Assembly: GCF_006352065.1 (NCBI RefSeq)
Contig: NZ_CP040915.1
Location: 3,162,001-3,226,000 of the forward strand
Direction: 5' to 3'
DNA length: 64,000 bases
Source: Georgenia yuyongxinii
GTDB taxonomy: Bacteria; Actinomycetota; Actinomycetes; Actinomycetales; Actinomycetaceae
This document shows positions 1 to 8,198 of this stretch, in pieces. Below the pieces are notes generated by a model that was given only the letters and a program-made list of their open reading frames with translations, was not told where the DNA came from and searched no databases. Position 1 is the first letter of the stretch; every line of letters begins with the position of its first letter. The position numbers and the translations under genes are program-made.

Positions 1-645
1 GCCGTCCCGGCCGACGGCGGATCCACCCTCACCACGGCGCCTCGCCGCGGTGAACGGCAGTCCGTCGCGGAGGCGAGCGGGAATGCGCGAGCCATCGCCG
101 ACCTGCAGAACGCCATCTTCCGCACCCTGCAGCGGGCCGACCGGGCGAATGCCGGCTTCAACGCCGCCCTGGTGAGCGATCCGCACAAGGTGTGGCGCTA
201 CGCACCGCTCGTCGCCCGCGCCCTGGACGCCCAGCAGGTCGACGGCCCCTCGATCGCCTTCCGCGCGGCCGCGGACGAGCTGGACGACGTGTCGGGGATG
301 TCCGCGCTGGCCACGCTCAACCTCGTCGCGGGGGCCCTGTCCATCGCCGCGGGGCTCACGGCCGCGGCCCCGCCCGTCGCCTTGGCGTTCGCGGTGGCCA
401 GCGCCGTGCTGGGTGCGGCCGAGACCCTGGAGGACTACTTCAGGCGCGCGGAGCAGGAGGACGCCTTCAACGCCGTGCTGGATCCCGGCAAGGCCGTGGC
501 CGCCGCGCCCGGCTACCTCGGCATCGTGGTCGGCGTCGTCTTCTCGGTGCTCGACGTCAAGGGCGTGATGGACGCCGTCGCGGCCGCACGCGCGTTCCGC
601 AGCGCGTCGGCGGCCACCGCGGCGGCTGAGCTGGTGTCACCGTGA
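1..645 (+). CDS. Hypothetical protein with toxin-like hydrophobic segments (5' end outside window)
   Basis: The frame is open from the first base, so the gene starts upstream of the window; a GTG at 172 is an internal valine more probably than the start. The visible 214 residues begin with a polar, Ala/Arg-rich helical part. Two hydrophobic Ala/Gly/Val stretches follow, around visible residues 100-140 and 165-190, with a short charged piece containing EDYFRRAEQED between them. The segment SVLDVKGVMDAVAAARAF resembles the linkers that precede toxin regions in polymorphic or contractile-injection cargo proteins; this is a resemblance by eye, not a match. Its stop overlaps the next GTG start by 4 bp, so it is translationally coupled to the next gene. 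I do not recognise the family. Confidence 0.75.
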   Translation, partial: AVPADGGSTLTTAPRRGERQSVAEASGNARAIADLQNAIFRTLQRADRANAGFNAALVSDPHKVWRYAPLVARALDAQQVDGPSIAFRAAADELDDVSGMSALATLNLVAGALSIAAGLTAAAPPVALAFAVASAVLGAAETLEDYFRRAEQEDAFNAVLDPGKAVAAAPGYLGIVVGVVFSVLDVKGVMDAVAAARAFRSASAATAAAELVSP

Positions 646-1901
646 AGCCGGCCGGCCTGGCGTCGCTCGCCGCCGAGCCGGTCTCCGCCGCGGCGGTGAA
701 GTTCGAGATGCGCAGCCACGGCGCGGGGCTGCGTCCGTTCGCCGCGCTGCTCGCCCGGTTCGGCAAGGCGGCCGCGCGCGACGTCCAGCTGGTCGACCGG
801 GTGCTGCGGACCGCGAGCAACACCGTGCTCACCGAGTCCGCGTCCGGCGAGGCGTGGGCGGCCGTGCGGCGGCTCGCCGAGCGTGCCGAGACGATTGCGG
901 ACGGCCCCGAGCGGCTGCGCACGGCGGTGGAGCTCGAGCGGGCGATGCTGGCCCTGCTCAGCCGCGAGAGCGGGTTCGCCGAGGCCTTCTCGGACGGTGT
1001 CGCAGCGGCAGCCCGAGAGGCACGCGACCTCAAGGACGCGGCGGCGGTCAAGGCCGCCGGCAAGCACCTGCTCCACACGCCGGCGCCCACGACCGCCTCG
1101 AAGGTGCTCGGCCGCATGGCCACCCTGGTCGACGCTGGTGACCCGCTGCTCGCCCGTCTGTGGCGGCGCTACCGAGCCGTGGCGGGCGCACCCGCGGGGC
1201 TGGAGCGGGCCGCCGCCGTCGCGGCCCAGCAGGCCGACGCGATGGCAGCCGTGCTGCGGCGCAAGGGCCTGAGCACGGTCGAGCGGCGCCTGAAGCTGTG
1301 GGGGTATCTGTCGAAGATCCGTGGCGAGCTCGGGGAGGCCTATGCGCTCGGGAACCGGGTCTGGCTCGGCGAGGTGGAGAAGGAGCTCGCCCGCGCCTGG
1401 GCGATCGCCGCGCAGCTGGGGCCCGGGCACACCGTCGAGTACCTGACGCAGGCCGCGCACGGCCTGCGGGTCAACGGGCGCGAGGGTGCGGACGCGATGA
1501 TCGTGATCGTCGACCACGCCAACAAGGTGGTCTACGACACCATGCGCGGCCAGGTCAAGATCGCCACCTTCAGCGAGGGGGCCGGCCAGAGCGCCAACGA
1601 CGTGTTCCGGGCCATCGGTCTCGAGCGCGGGGCCGCCCCCGGTGTCGCCTCCCTGGAGTTCCGCTCGAGCACCACGGGCCTGACCGAGGCGTACACGCTC
1701 GCCAGCCGGCCGGAGGTGAGCACCCGGCTCTACCTCCTCAACGCCGCCGGGAGCGTCACCCCGGCGCAGGATCTCGCAGATCTGGCGGCGCTGGGCTATC
1801 CGGTCACCGAGATCGTCCTCGACATGACGGTCAGCCAGTTCACCCACCTCGCGATCTCGGTCGCGGAGAGCGCCGTCAAGCTCGTGACGGTCGGCCCCTG
1901 A
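642..1901 (+). CDS. Hypothetical protein, 419 aa, alpha-helical
   Basis: I do not recognise this protein. The GTG start overlaps the upstream stop in GTGA. Residues 1-280 are rich in Ala, Arg, Glu and Leu and should be largely helical. The last 140 residues look alpha/beta, with a strand-like MIVIVDHANKVVYDTM and a second hydrophobic VTEIVLDMTVSQF. There is no signal peptide and no clear membrane span, so it is probably cytoplasmic or exported by a specialised route. It sits between the toxin-like gene and the 897-aa protein, with 9 bp to the next start, and the three should be co-transcribed. Codon use is normal for the window. Confidence 0.75.
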   Translation: MKPAGLASLAAEPVSAAAVKFEMRSHGAGLRPFAALLARFGKAAARDVQLVDRVLRTASNTVLTESASGEAWAAVRRLAERAETIADGPERLRTAVELERAMLALLSRESGFAEAFSDGVAAAAREARDLKDAAAVKAAGKHLLHTPAPTTASKVLGRMATLVDAGDPLLARLWRRYRAVAGAPAGLERAAAVAAQQADAMAAVLRRKGLSTVERRLKLWGYLSKIRGELGEAYALGNRVWLGEVEKELARAWAIAAQLGPGHTVEYLTQAAHGLRVNGREGADAMIVIVDHANKVVYDTMRGQVKIATFSEGAGQSANDVFRAIGLERGAAPGVASLEFRSSTTGLTEAYTLASRPEVSTRLYLLNAAGSVTPAQDLADLAALGYPVTEIVLDMTVSQFTHLAISVAESAVKLVTVGP

Positions 1902-1910
1902 GGACACCCC

Positions 1911-4604
1911 ATGGACATCGCCGAGTTCGCGGCCATCCGGCCGGCGCGCACCGTCGAACCGGAACGGTTGATCCGGCTCGAACCCTCGTTCGTCCTGCCA
2001 CGGCCGGCCGGGGTGATGACCCACGTCCCCCCGCCACTCATCCTCTCGGGGGAGTCGATGCCGCCCGGCCTGGGCGACCCGGCGTGGGACCCGCTGCGCG
2101 AGTACGACAACGTCGCCGACGCGTCCCTCATCGCCCGCATCCATGCTCTCGTCCGGGCCTGCGAGCGCGCCCTCACCGCGGCCGACGACCGGCTCGACGC
2201 GGCCGGCCTGGTCGCCGTGGTGCAGCGCGAGGTCAAGGTGCACGAGCTCGATGCCGTGGACTGGAAGCTGGCGACCGGCGGCACGACCGACGCCACGGTG
2301 ATATTCCCTATCGCCCGGGTGCTCGTGCGCCAGGCGCTGATCACGACCCTTTCCGCCAACCCACCGGACTACGAGCGCGCGCACCGGCTGACGCGACTGG
2401 CGCTCGTCGCCCACGCACTGTGCGAGCTGCTCCGTCACCCGAAGATGCGGGCGGAGCAGATTTACGACCTCCTCCACCGACGTCCGTTGGTCATCCCCGG
2501 GCTGGCCGACGCCGTCCTGGCCCCTGCACCGAAGATCAAGCTCATCCGGGAGACCACCGTCCGTGACCTGCAGGTGGTGCGGCGCGAGTGGGCCGGCTAC
2601 GTCGCCGGGGAGGTCGCGAACGTCCGCAACGTGATGGCCGGGGAGAGCTTCAGCCAGCACGAGATGTCCACCCGGGAGACGGAGACGACGACCACGGCGC
2701 TGACCGAACGGCGCGAGGAGACCGAGACGGAGTCGGAGGCGAAGCAGACCAGCGAGCTCACCGCCTCGGTCTCCAACCAGCTGGGGGTGACCATCAACGG
2801 CCACGCCGAGGTCTCCGCGGAGTACCGCTACCCCGTGGTCACCGCCCGCATCAGCGGCGGCGTCGACGCCGGGCTGACGCTGCAACGCAGCGACCAGCAG
2901 TCGAGCAAGATCGCACGCGAGGCGGTCGCCCGGGCCACCAGCCGGGTGGAGTCGCTGACCCGCGAGACCCGGATGCGCCGCGAGCTGGCCCGCACCGAGG
3001 AGGGCTACACCTACGCGTTGCGCAACAGCACCGACAAGCACGTCCACGGCGTCTACCGCTGGGTCGACCGCATCGACACCTACCAGCTCTTCCGGTACAC
3101 CGATCGCCTCCAGCTCGAGTTCCAGATCCCCGAGCCGGCCGAGTTCTACCGGTGGCGGCGCGACCGCCAGGAGGCCGCAGCCACCGCGGTGGACGCCCCG
3201 CCCGAATGGACCCTCACCGCGGACGCCATCAAGGCCGAGGACCTCATCACGCTCGCGAAGACCTACCACGCCACGAACGTGCCGCCTCCGCTCGAACCGA
3301 CGGTGACCGTGGTGCGGACCGTCACGGTGGAGACGGCCGCGCCGGCGCCCGGGAGCGGCAAGCCGTGGAATCCCCCGACCGGCGCGAAGGAGCTCGACAT
3401 CCCGATACCGACGGACTACGCCACGTCGTCGGTCTCCTTCGAGGGCGAGGGGTTCCCGGCCGCCGGGGAATGGACGGACGAGACCGGCAAGGAGGTCAAG
3501 GGCGTGCGTTCGGCCTTCGCCGCCGTCGCCGTCGGCAGCGAGAGCCACTTCTTCTGGAACGGCGGGATCTGGTACGGCCCGCTGCGCTTCCTGGCCACCC
3601 ACGGCAACGTCAAGGACATCGGCGTCGCCAACGCGGTGCAGCGAGGTGAGCCACCGTACGGGCGGTCGTTCCTGCCGATCGGATCCGACGCCGGGCTGCA
3701 TCCCAACCCGGTCACCGCGCCGCTGTCCGGTGCTCAGAACGTGCTGAAGGTCGCCCTGACAACCTTGGGGCTGCTGACGTGCACCGTCACCTTCGCGGTG
3801 AAGTGCGTTCCGACCTCGTCCGCCCAGCACGCGTGGCGGCTCAGCGTGTACGACGCCCTGTTCGCAGCCTGGTCGCAGTGGAAGCGCGACTACGAGTCCC
3901 GCCAGGTGCGGGGGCAGCTGCTCGGCGAGAGCGCGGCGGCCGATGCCGGCAGCAGCCAGCGCAACGAGCAGGTCATCCTCGAGGAGCTCAAGCGCAGCGT
4001 GATCGCCTGGCTCCTCGACGACGCTGAGTTCGCCGGGCGCCCCGCCCTGAAGCCGCGGAAGAAGGACGCGACCGGGGTGGAGACCGACTTCGCCAACATG
4101 GACATCCCTCAGGCCATCCTCGACGCTCCGACCATCCAGTTCCTGGAGCAGGCGTTCGAGTGGTCGAACCTGGCATACGTCTTCTACCCGTACTTCTGGG
4201 CTGCGCGAAGCCGGTGGGAGGTGCTCTCCGAGGTCACCGCCAACGACCCGGTCTTCGAGCGGTTCCTGCGCGCCGGGTCGGCCCGGGTCGTCGTCCCGGC
4301 CCGCCCGAGCTTCGAGAGTGCGGTGAAGAACTGGCTGATGACCGGCGTCCCGTTCCTCAACGGCGACCTGCCGACGCCGGACAAGAAGCTGTACATCTCG
4401 ATCGACACCGAGGTCCGGGAGATCAGCGCACCGCAGCGCGGCGGGATCCCCGGCGACCACTGGCAGTCACGGCTGACCACGACGCTGGTGTACCTGGAGA
4501 GCAAGGGCGACCTGCCCTTCACCAACCAGCTGCACCAGCTGCCCGCGCCCGTCGGCGCTCCGTACGAGCCCGGTGACATCCTGGATCTGGACGAGGAGAC
4601 GTAG
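1911..4604 (+). CDS. Large hypothetical protein with Thr/Glu-rich helix and a YRWVD module
   Basis: This 897-aa protein starts at ATG 1911, seven bases after GAGGAC. Residues 1-230 are globular. Around 245-290 is a striking Thr/Glu/Ser repeat region containing TRETETTTTALTERREETETE, which should form a long polar helix. Next is a Ser/Val beta region, then VYRWVDRIDTYQLFRYTDRL followed by LEFQIPEPAEFYRWRRDRQE near 380-425. I remember similar HGVYRWVD...EFQIPEPAEF segments from other large uncharacterised bacterial proteins, but cannot confirm this without a search. The C-terminal half is mixed alpha/beta with a hydrophobic stretch near 615-630. There is no signal peptide. The operon context with a toxin-like partner suggests a secreted or injected complex; function is unknown. 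Confidence 0.8.
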   Translation: MDIAEFAAIRPARTVEPERLIRLEPSFVLPRPAGVMTHVPPPLILSGESMPPGLGDPAWDPLREYDNVADASLIARIHALVRACERALTAADDRLDAAGLVAVVQREVKVHELDAVDWKLATGGTTDATVIFPIARVLVRQALITTLSANPPDYERAHRLTRLALVAHALCELLRHPKMRAEQIYDLLHRRPLVIPGLADAVLAPAPKIKLIRETTVRDLQVVRREWAGYVAGEVANVRNVMAGESFSQHEMSTRETETTTTALTERREETETESEAKQTSELTASVSNQLGVTINGHAEVSAEYRYPVVTARISGGVDAGLTLQRSDQQSSKIAREAVARATSRVESLTRETRMRRELARTEEGYTYALRNSTDKHVHGVYRWVDRIDTYQLFRYTDRLQLEFQIPEPAEFYRWRRDRQEAAATAVDAPPEWTLTADAIKAEDLITLAKTYHATNVPPPLEPTVTVVRTVTVETAAPAPGSGKPWNPPTGAKELDIPIPTDYATSSVSFEGEGFPAAGEWTDETGKEVKGVRSAFAAVAVGSESHFFWNGGIWYGPLRFLATHGNVKDIGVANAVQRGEPPYGRSFLPIGSDAGLHPNPVTAPLSGAQNVLKVALTTLGLLTCTVTFAVKCVPTSSAQHAWRLSVYDALFAAWSQWKRDYESRQVRGQLLGESAAADAGSSQRNEQVILEELKRSVIAWLLDDAEFAGRPALKPRKKDATGVETDFANMDIPQAILDAPTIQFLEQAFEWSNLAYVFYPYFWAARSRWEVLSEVTANDPVFERFLRAGSARVVVPARPSFESAVKNWLMTGVPFLNGDLPTPDKKLYISIDTEVREISAPQRGGIPGDHWQSRLTTTLVYLESKGDLPFTNQLHQLPAPVGAPYEPGDILDLDEET

Positions 4605-4634
4605 CAGGACGCGTCAGAGCGGCCGCCCTGCTCG

Positions 4635-4660
4635 CCGGTACACCTCCCGAGGTGTACCGG
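4635..4660. terminator. Bidirectional hairpin between convergent genes
   Basis: A perfect 11-bp stem (CCGGTACACCT) with a CCCG loop lies between the stops of the 897-aa gene and the convergent gene at 4667. No clear T-run follows, as is common in high-GC actinobacteria. It probably ends transcription from both sides. Confidence 0.7.
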
Positions 4661-4666
4661 GCACAG

Positions 4667-5509
4667 CTAGGGCAGCACGTGCCCCAGCTCGCGGCGGGCC
4701 ACGCTGGCGGCGGGTGTGTGGTGCCGCGCCTCGAGGGCGGCATGCCAGGTGTAGCAGGCGGTGATGAGCTCGTCGAGGCGGTCGTCACCCTGGCCCTCGT
4801 CGAAGGCCAGCACCGCGGCCAACGCTTCCGCGCCCCGCAGGGCAACCCGCTGCAGCGCGCTGAACCCCTCGCGGGTGAGCCGGTGCTCGGGGCCCGCGAG
4901 CTGCCGCCCGATCTCCTCGACCACCTTGTCGCCGTTCGCGTCCTCCTGGTATGGCCACTCACGCGCGGGTGTGCCCGTCAGCCCGAAGACGGCGATGAGG
5001 TCGCGGTCACGGAGCACGGGATACGCCTCGTTGTCGGCGATGGCGGGCAGGGCCCGCTTTCTGCTCCAGTCGACGGTCGCACCCGAGACCCCGCGGAGGT
5101 ACTCGCGCAGCGGTCGGTGCGCGGTCCGCACCCGGGCGCGCAGCATCGGGATGCCGGTGGCCTGGCTCCACTCGGCGAACGCGGCGGCAGCGGCCAGGAG
5201 CCCGTCCCTGAGCCGTTCGAAGTCGCTGTCGCCGGAACCCATGCCGAAGACGGGCTCGTACATGGCGCGCCGCTGGTCGGCGGACGGGTACCACTCCGAG
5301 TGCCCCACCCGGCTCCTGAGCCGCGCGAGCCGCGCCGGCATGTCCTCGTCACCCAGGCTGACGTACAGCTGGGGGCGCGCGAAGAAGTCGGCGGCCACGT
5401 GGCAGGCGAGCTCGATCAGCGGGTCCAGCTGGGCGTACGCGTACAGCCCCGCGACCGCCTTGTCGCCGCCGGTCACGTCCTTGAACGATTCAGGTCCTGA
5501 GATCGGCAT
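4667..5509 (-). CDS. Hypothetical protein, 280 aa, helical
   Basis: The ATG at 5509 was chosen because GGAGG lies eight bases upstream and the protein then begins MPISGPESFKDV. A longer reading to 5695 adds only Arg-rich non-conserved sequence. The protein is soluble, rich in Ala, Arg and Leu, and predicted mostly helical, without signal peptide or membrane spans. It contains WSQATG, an YLRGVSG segment and a late DELITACYTWHAAL helix. I do not recognise the family. It faces the three-gene operon and shares its terminator, so it could be an accessory or immunity-type gene, but nothing in the sequence proves a link. Confidence 0.6.
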   Translation of the reverse strand: MPISGPESFKDVTGGDKAVAGLYAYAQLDPLIELACHVAADFFARPQLYVSLGDEDMPARLARLRSRVGHSEWYPSADQRRAMYEPVFGMGSGDSDFERLRDGLLAAAAAFAEWSQATGIPMLRARVRTAHRPLREYLRGVSGATVDWSRKRALPAIADNEAYPVLRDRDLIAVFGLTGTPAREWPYQEDANGDKVVEEIGRQLAGPEHRLTREGFSALQRVALRGAEALAAVLAFDEGQGDDRLDELITACYTWHAALEARHHTPAASVARRELGHVLP

Positions 5510-5684
5510 CGAGATCGCCTCCGCTAGGAGATGCCCGGCCCATCGTGCGCGGGCCCGCGTTACTGCCTCGTTACCGCGAAGCGCACTGCGCGGTGCACCT
5601 CCCGGGCGCCGGCCGCTGCCGCAGACCGTCAGCCGCCGCAGGCGATGACGTCGATCAGCGGCGCGCCGTCGATAGAGATGTGAA

Positions 5685-5714
5685 GGACCCCGCACCCACC
5701 AGGGTGCGGGGTCC
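5685..5714 (-). terminator. Strong hairpin downstream of the CWB2 remnant
   Basis: A perfect 13-bp stem (GGACCCCGCACCC) with an ACCA loop lies 41 bp past the stop of the decayed CWB2 gene. It is the likely terminator left from the intact gene. Confidence 0.7.
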
Positions 5715-5755
5715 GCGTCAGCTGCGCGCCGGGGCAGGTCCGGCGCGGAGCCGTA

Positions 5756-6053
5756 CTACTTGATCGAGGCCTCGATAGCGGCCTCGACCTGCGCGGAGAC
5801 GGCCGCCTCACCGAAGAGGTACAGGTTGGTCTTCGTCTCCGCCGAGGTCAGCCAGCCCAGGTGCGCGGAGGTGTGCGCGGGAAGCGTGCTGGGCTTGGTC
5901 ATCAAGAAGCGGGCCCTCCTGGTTCGCGATGAACGCCGCAGCGACGACGACGTCGGCCGAGCTGAGCCCGGACGCCTCCGCTGTGGAACGTGCAAGGTTG
6001 GCACCCAGAACTCTTCGGATGCGCAGGTGTAGTTCGTGTGCCACATCACTCAT
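5756..6053 (-). pseudogene. Frameshifted C-terminal remnant of a CWB2 surface protein
   Basis: Two overlapping minus-strand frames each carry half of a cell wall-binding repeat 2. The upstream frame reads ADVVVAAAFIANQEGPLL. The downstream frame continues MTKPSTLPAHTSAHLGWL and ends in a canonical LYLFGEAAVSAQVEAAIEA. Joining them needs a single-base correction near 5904-5909 (CCGCTTC before TTGATGACC). The joined fragment aligns with the last repeat of the intact protein at 27368-28516 (VVASGFVANRDGPLLLTRADSLPAATASYL). The signal peptide and the first repeats are absent, so the gene has been both truncated and frameshifted. CWB2 domains normally anchor exported proteins to cell-wall polymers in Gram-positive bacteria. 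Confidence 0.75.
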
Positions 6054-6116
6054 GATGGGGACGTACGGCTGTCGTTATTGGAGCCGTCACTTGTCTGCGC
6101 ACAAAGGGGTGTATCC

Positions 6117-8090
6117 ATGTCTTCAAAGTCCGTTGCTCCGGCCCCGGTCATCACGCCACCGGCCCATCCATTGGCGGCACTGACAGCCGATGAGATTCGT
6201 GCGGCAGTCGCGCTGGCCAAGGAGTCGGGCCGGCTCACGGACCGGGCCCGGTTCGTCACGGTGGCGCTCTGGGAGGACAAGGAGGCGACCCTCGCCCGGC
6301 AACCGGGCGAGACGGTGGACCGCCTGGTGGAGCTCGTCATCATCGACAAGGCGACCCGGGAGACGCACGAGGTCGTGGTCAACCTGTCGTCATCCGAGGT
6401 GGCGCGATGGGATGTCGCCCCCAAGGGGTCCGAGCCCATGATCCTCTGGGAGGAGTGGGACGAGGCCGAGCAGATCGCCAAGGCCGACCCCCGGTTCGTC
6501 GACGCCCTCGCCCGCCGTGGCATCGACGTCGCGAACGTGTTCGTCGACCCCCTCTCCCCCGGCAACTTCGCCCGGCCCGAGGAGGCGGGCCGCCGCCTCA
6601 TCCGCGGCCTGGTGTACTGGCGCGAGGACGGCACCGACAACGGCTACGCCCACCCGGTGGAAGGCCTCGTCCCGGTGCTCGACCTCTACGAGCGCAAGAT
6701 GATCAGCCTGCTGGACGAGGCGGACGCACCGCCGATGCCGACCGAGACGGGGCGGTACGACGCCGCCACCGTCGAGTCGACCTGGGGGCCGCTCCGCACC
6801 GACCTCAAGCCGCTGGACATCGTCCAGCCCGAGGGTGTGAGCTTCGCGCTCGACGGCAACGTCCTGGAGTGGCAGAAGTGGAAGGTCGTCATCCAGTTCC
6901 ACTCGCGTGAGGGACTGGTCCTGAGCGACATCACCTACGACGGACGCTCGGTGCTCTACCGCGCGAGCCTGTCGGAGATGGCGGTCCCGTACGGTGAGCC
7001 CTCGGAGGCGCGCTACTACCAGGCGCCGCTCGACGTCGGCGAGTACGGCATCGGCAAGCTGACGAACTCCCTCGAGCTGGGCTGTGACTGCCTCGGCGAG
7101 ATCCGGTACATGGACGCGGTCCTGGCGGACGAGCTCGGCGAGCCGATGACGATCAAGAACGCGATCTGCCTCCACGAGGAGGACGCCGGCATCCTGTGGA
7201 AGCACTTCGACCCCCGCGCCAACCAGGCCGAGGTCCGCCGGAGCCGGAAGATGGTGATCTCCTCGATCTGCACCATCGGCAACTACGACTACGCCTTCTA
7301 CTGGAACTTCTACCAGGACGGCATGATCGAGCACACCGTCAAGGCCACAGGCATCATGCACACGCGCGCCCTCGCCGACGGCGAGACCTCGCCCTACGCC
7401 CCGCTCGTCGCCCCCAACCTCGGCGGCACGAACCACCAGCACTTCTTCAACTACCGGCTCGACTTCGCCGTCGACGGCGTGCGCAACTCGGTCGTCGAGG
7501 TCGACTCGACCGTGCTGCCGATCAGCGACGAGAACCCCTACGGCAACGCCATGACCACGACGGAGACGGTCCTCGCGCGCGAGTCCGGGGCGGCCCGCGA
7601 CATGAGCCTGGAGCGGAACAGGTACTGGAAGGTCATCAACCCCGAGGTGCACAACCGGCTCGGCCAGCCGGTGGCGTACAAGCTGATGCCGGGCAACAAC
7701 AGCACCTACCTGATGCACCCGGACTCCTCGCTCGGACGGCGGGCCGAGTTCGCGCGGCACCACCTGTGGGTGACCAAGTACGACCAGAACGAGCGTTACG
7801 CGGCGGGTGAGTACCCCAACCAGTCCAACCCCGAGGACCGGCCGGGCCTGCCCTCCTTCCAGGAGCAGGACCGGGCCCTGGAGAACGAGGACGTCGTCCT
7901 GTGGTACTCGTTCGGCCTGACCCACACGCCGCGGCCCGAGGACTGGCCCATCATGCCGAGCGACCCCATGTCGTTCTGGATCAAGCCCCACGGGTTCTTC
8001 GACCGCAACCCCGCGCTCGACGCCCCGCTGCCGCGGGCGGCGCAGTGCTGCAGCACCACGTCCGGCGGCCACGGCTGCCAGTGCCACTAG
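6117..8090 (+). CDS. tynA: Copper-containing primary amine oxidase (TPQ)
   Basis: The 657-aa protein belongs to the copper amine oxidases, which oxidise primary amines to aldehydes with release of ammonia and hydrogen peroxide. The topaquinone motif N-Y-D-Y is at 389-392, with Tyr390 as cofactor precursor. Copper ligands are His440 and His442 (NHQHFF) and most likely His603 (LTHTPRPEDWP). The likely catalytic-base Asp is in YMDAVLAD. The C terminus ends in a Cys/His-rich tail (CCSTTSGGHGCQCH). The ATG at 6117 follows AAAGGGG; an earlier ATG at 6036 adds a non-conserved leader and overlaps the remnant gene. There is no signal peptide, so it is probably cytoplasmic, like the Arthrobacter phenethylamine and histamine oxidases. 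The neighbouring permease and PucR regulator fit amine uptake and control. Confidence 0.95.
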   Translation: MSSKSVAPAPVITPPAHPLAALTADEIRAAVALAKESGRLTDRARFVTVALWEDKEATLARQPGETVDRLVELVIIDKATRETHEVVVNLSSSEVARWDVAPKGSEPMILWEEWDEAEQIAKADPRFVDALARRGIDVANVFVDPLSPGNFARPEEAGRRLIRGLVYWREDGTDNGYAHPVEGLVPVLDLYERKMISLLDEADAPPMPTETGRYDAATVESTWGPLRTDLKPLDIVQPEGVSFALDGNVLEWQKWKVVIQFHSREGLVLSDITYDGRSVLYRASLSEMAVPYGEPSEARYYQAPLDVGEYGIGKLTNSLELGCDCLGEIRYMDAVLADELGEPMTIKNAICLHEEDAGILWKHFDPRANQAEVRRSRKMVISSICTIGNYDYAFYWNFYQDGMIEHTVKATGIMHTRALADGETSPYAPLVAPNLGGTNHQHFFNYRLDFAVDGVRNSVVEVDSTVLPISDENPYGNAMTTTETVLARESGAARDMSLERNRYWKVINPEVHNRLGQPVAYKLMPGNNSTYLMHPDSSLGRRAEFARHHLWVTKYDQNERYAAGEYPNQSNPEDRPGLPSFQEQDRALENEDVVLWYSFGLTHTPRPEDWPIMPSDPMSFWIKPHGFFDRNPALDAPLPRAAQCCSTTSGGHGCQCH

Positions 8091-8105
8091 CGGCTGCCAC
8101 CACCG

Positions 8106-8159
8106 CCCCCGAACCCGTCAGGACCGCCGCGCCGGCGGCGGTCCTGACGGGTTCGGGGG
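8106..8159. terminator. Very long perfect hairpin between convergent genes
   Basis: Perfect inverted repeat with 25-bp arms (8106-8130 and 8135-8159) and a GCCG loop, starting 16 bp after the amine oxidase stop and 40 bp before the end of the convergent PucR-type gene. It should terminate both. Confidence 0.85.
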
Positions 8160-8198
8160 CGGCGCCGTGCGAACGGCTGGCACCCGTGCGGGGTTCGC

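Noticed and set aside
513-4460. 1315-codon minus-strand reading frame opposite the three-gene operon
   Set aside because: It mirrors the plus-strand genes, has Arg/Gly/Pro-rich low-complexity protein and no RBS; high-GC shadow frame.
6390-8087. Long minus-strand frame opposite the amine oxidase
   Set aside because: The plus frame has all catalytic residues; the opposite frame is a codon-bias shadow.
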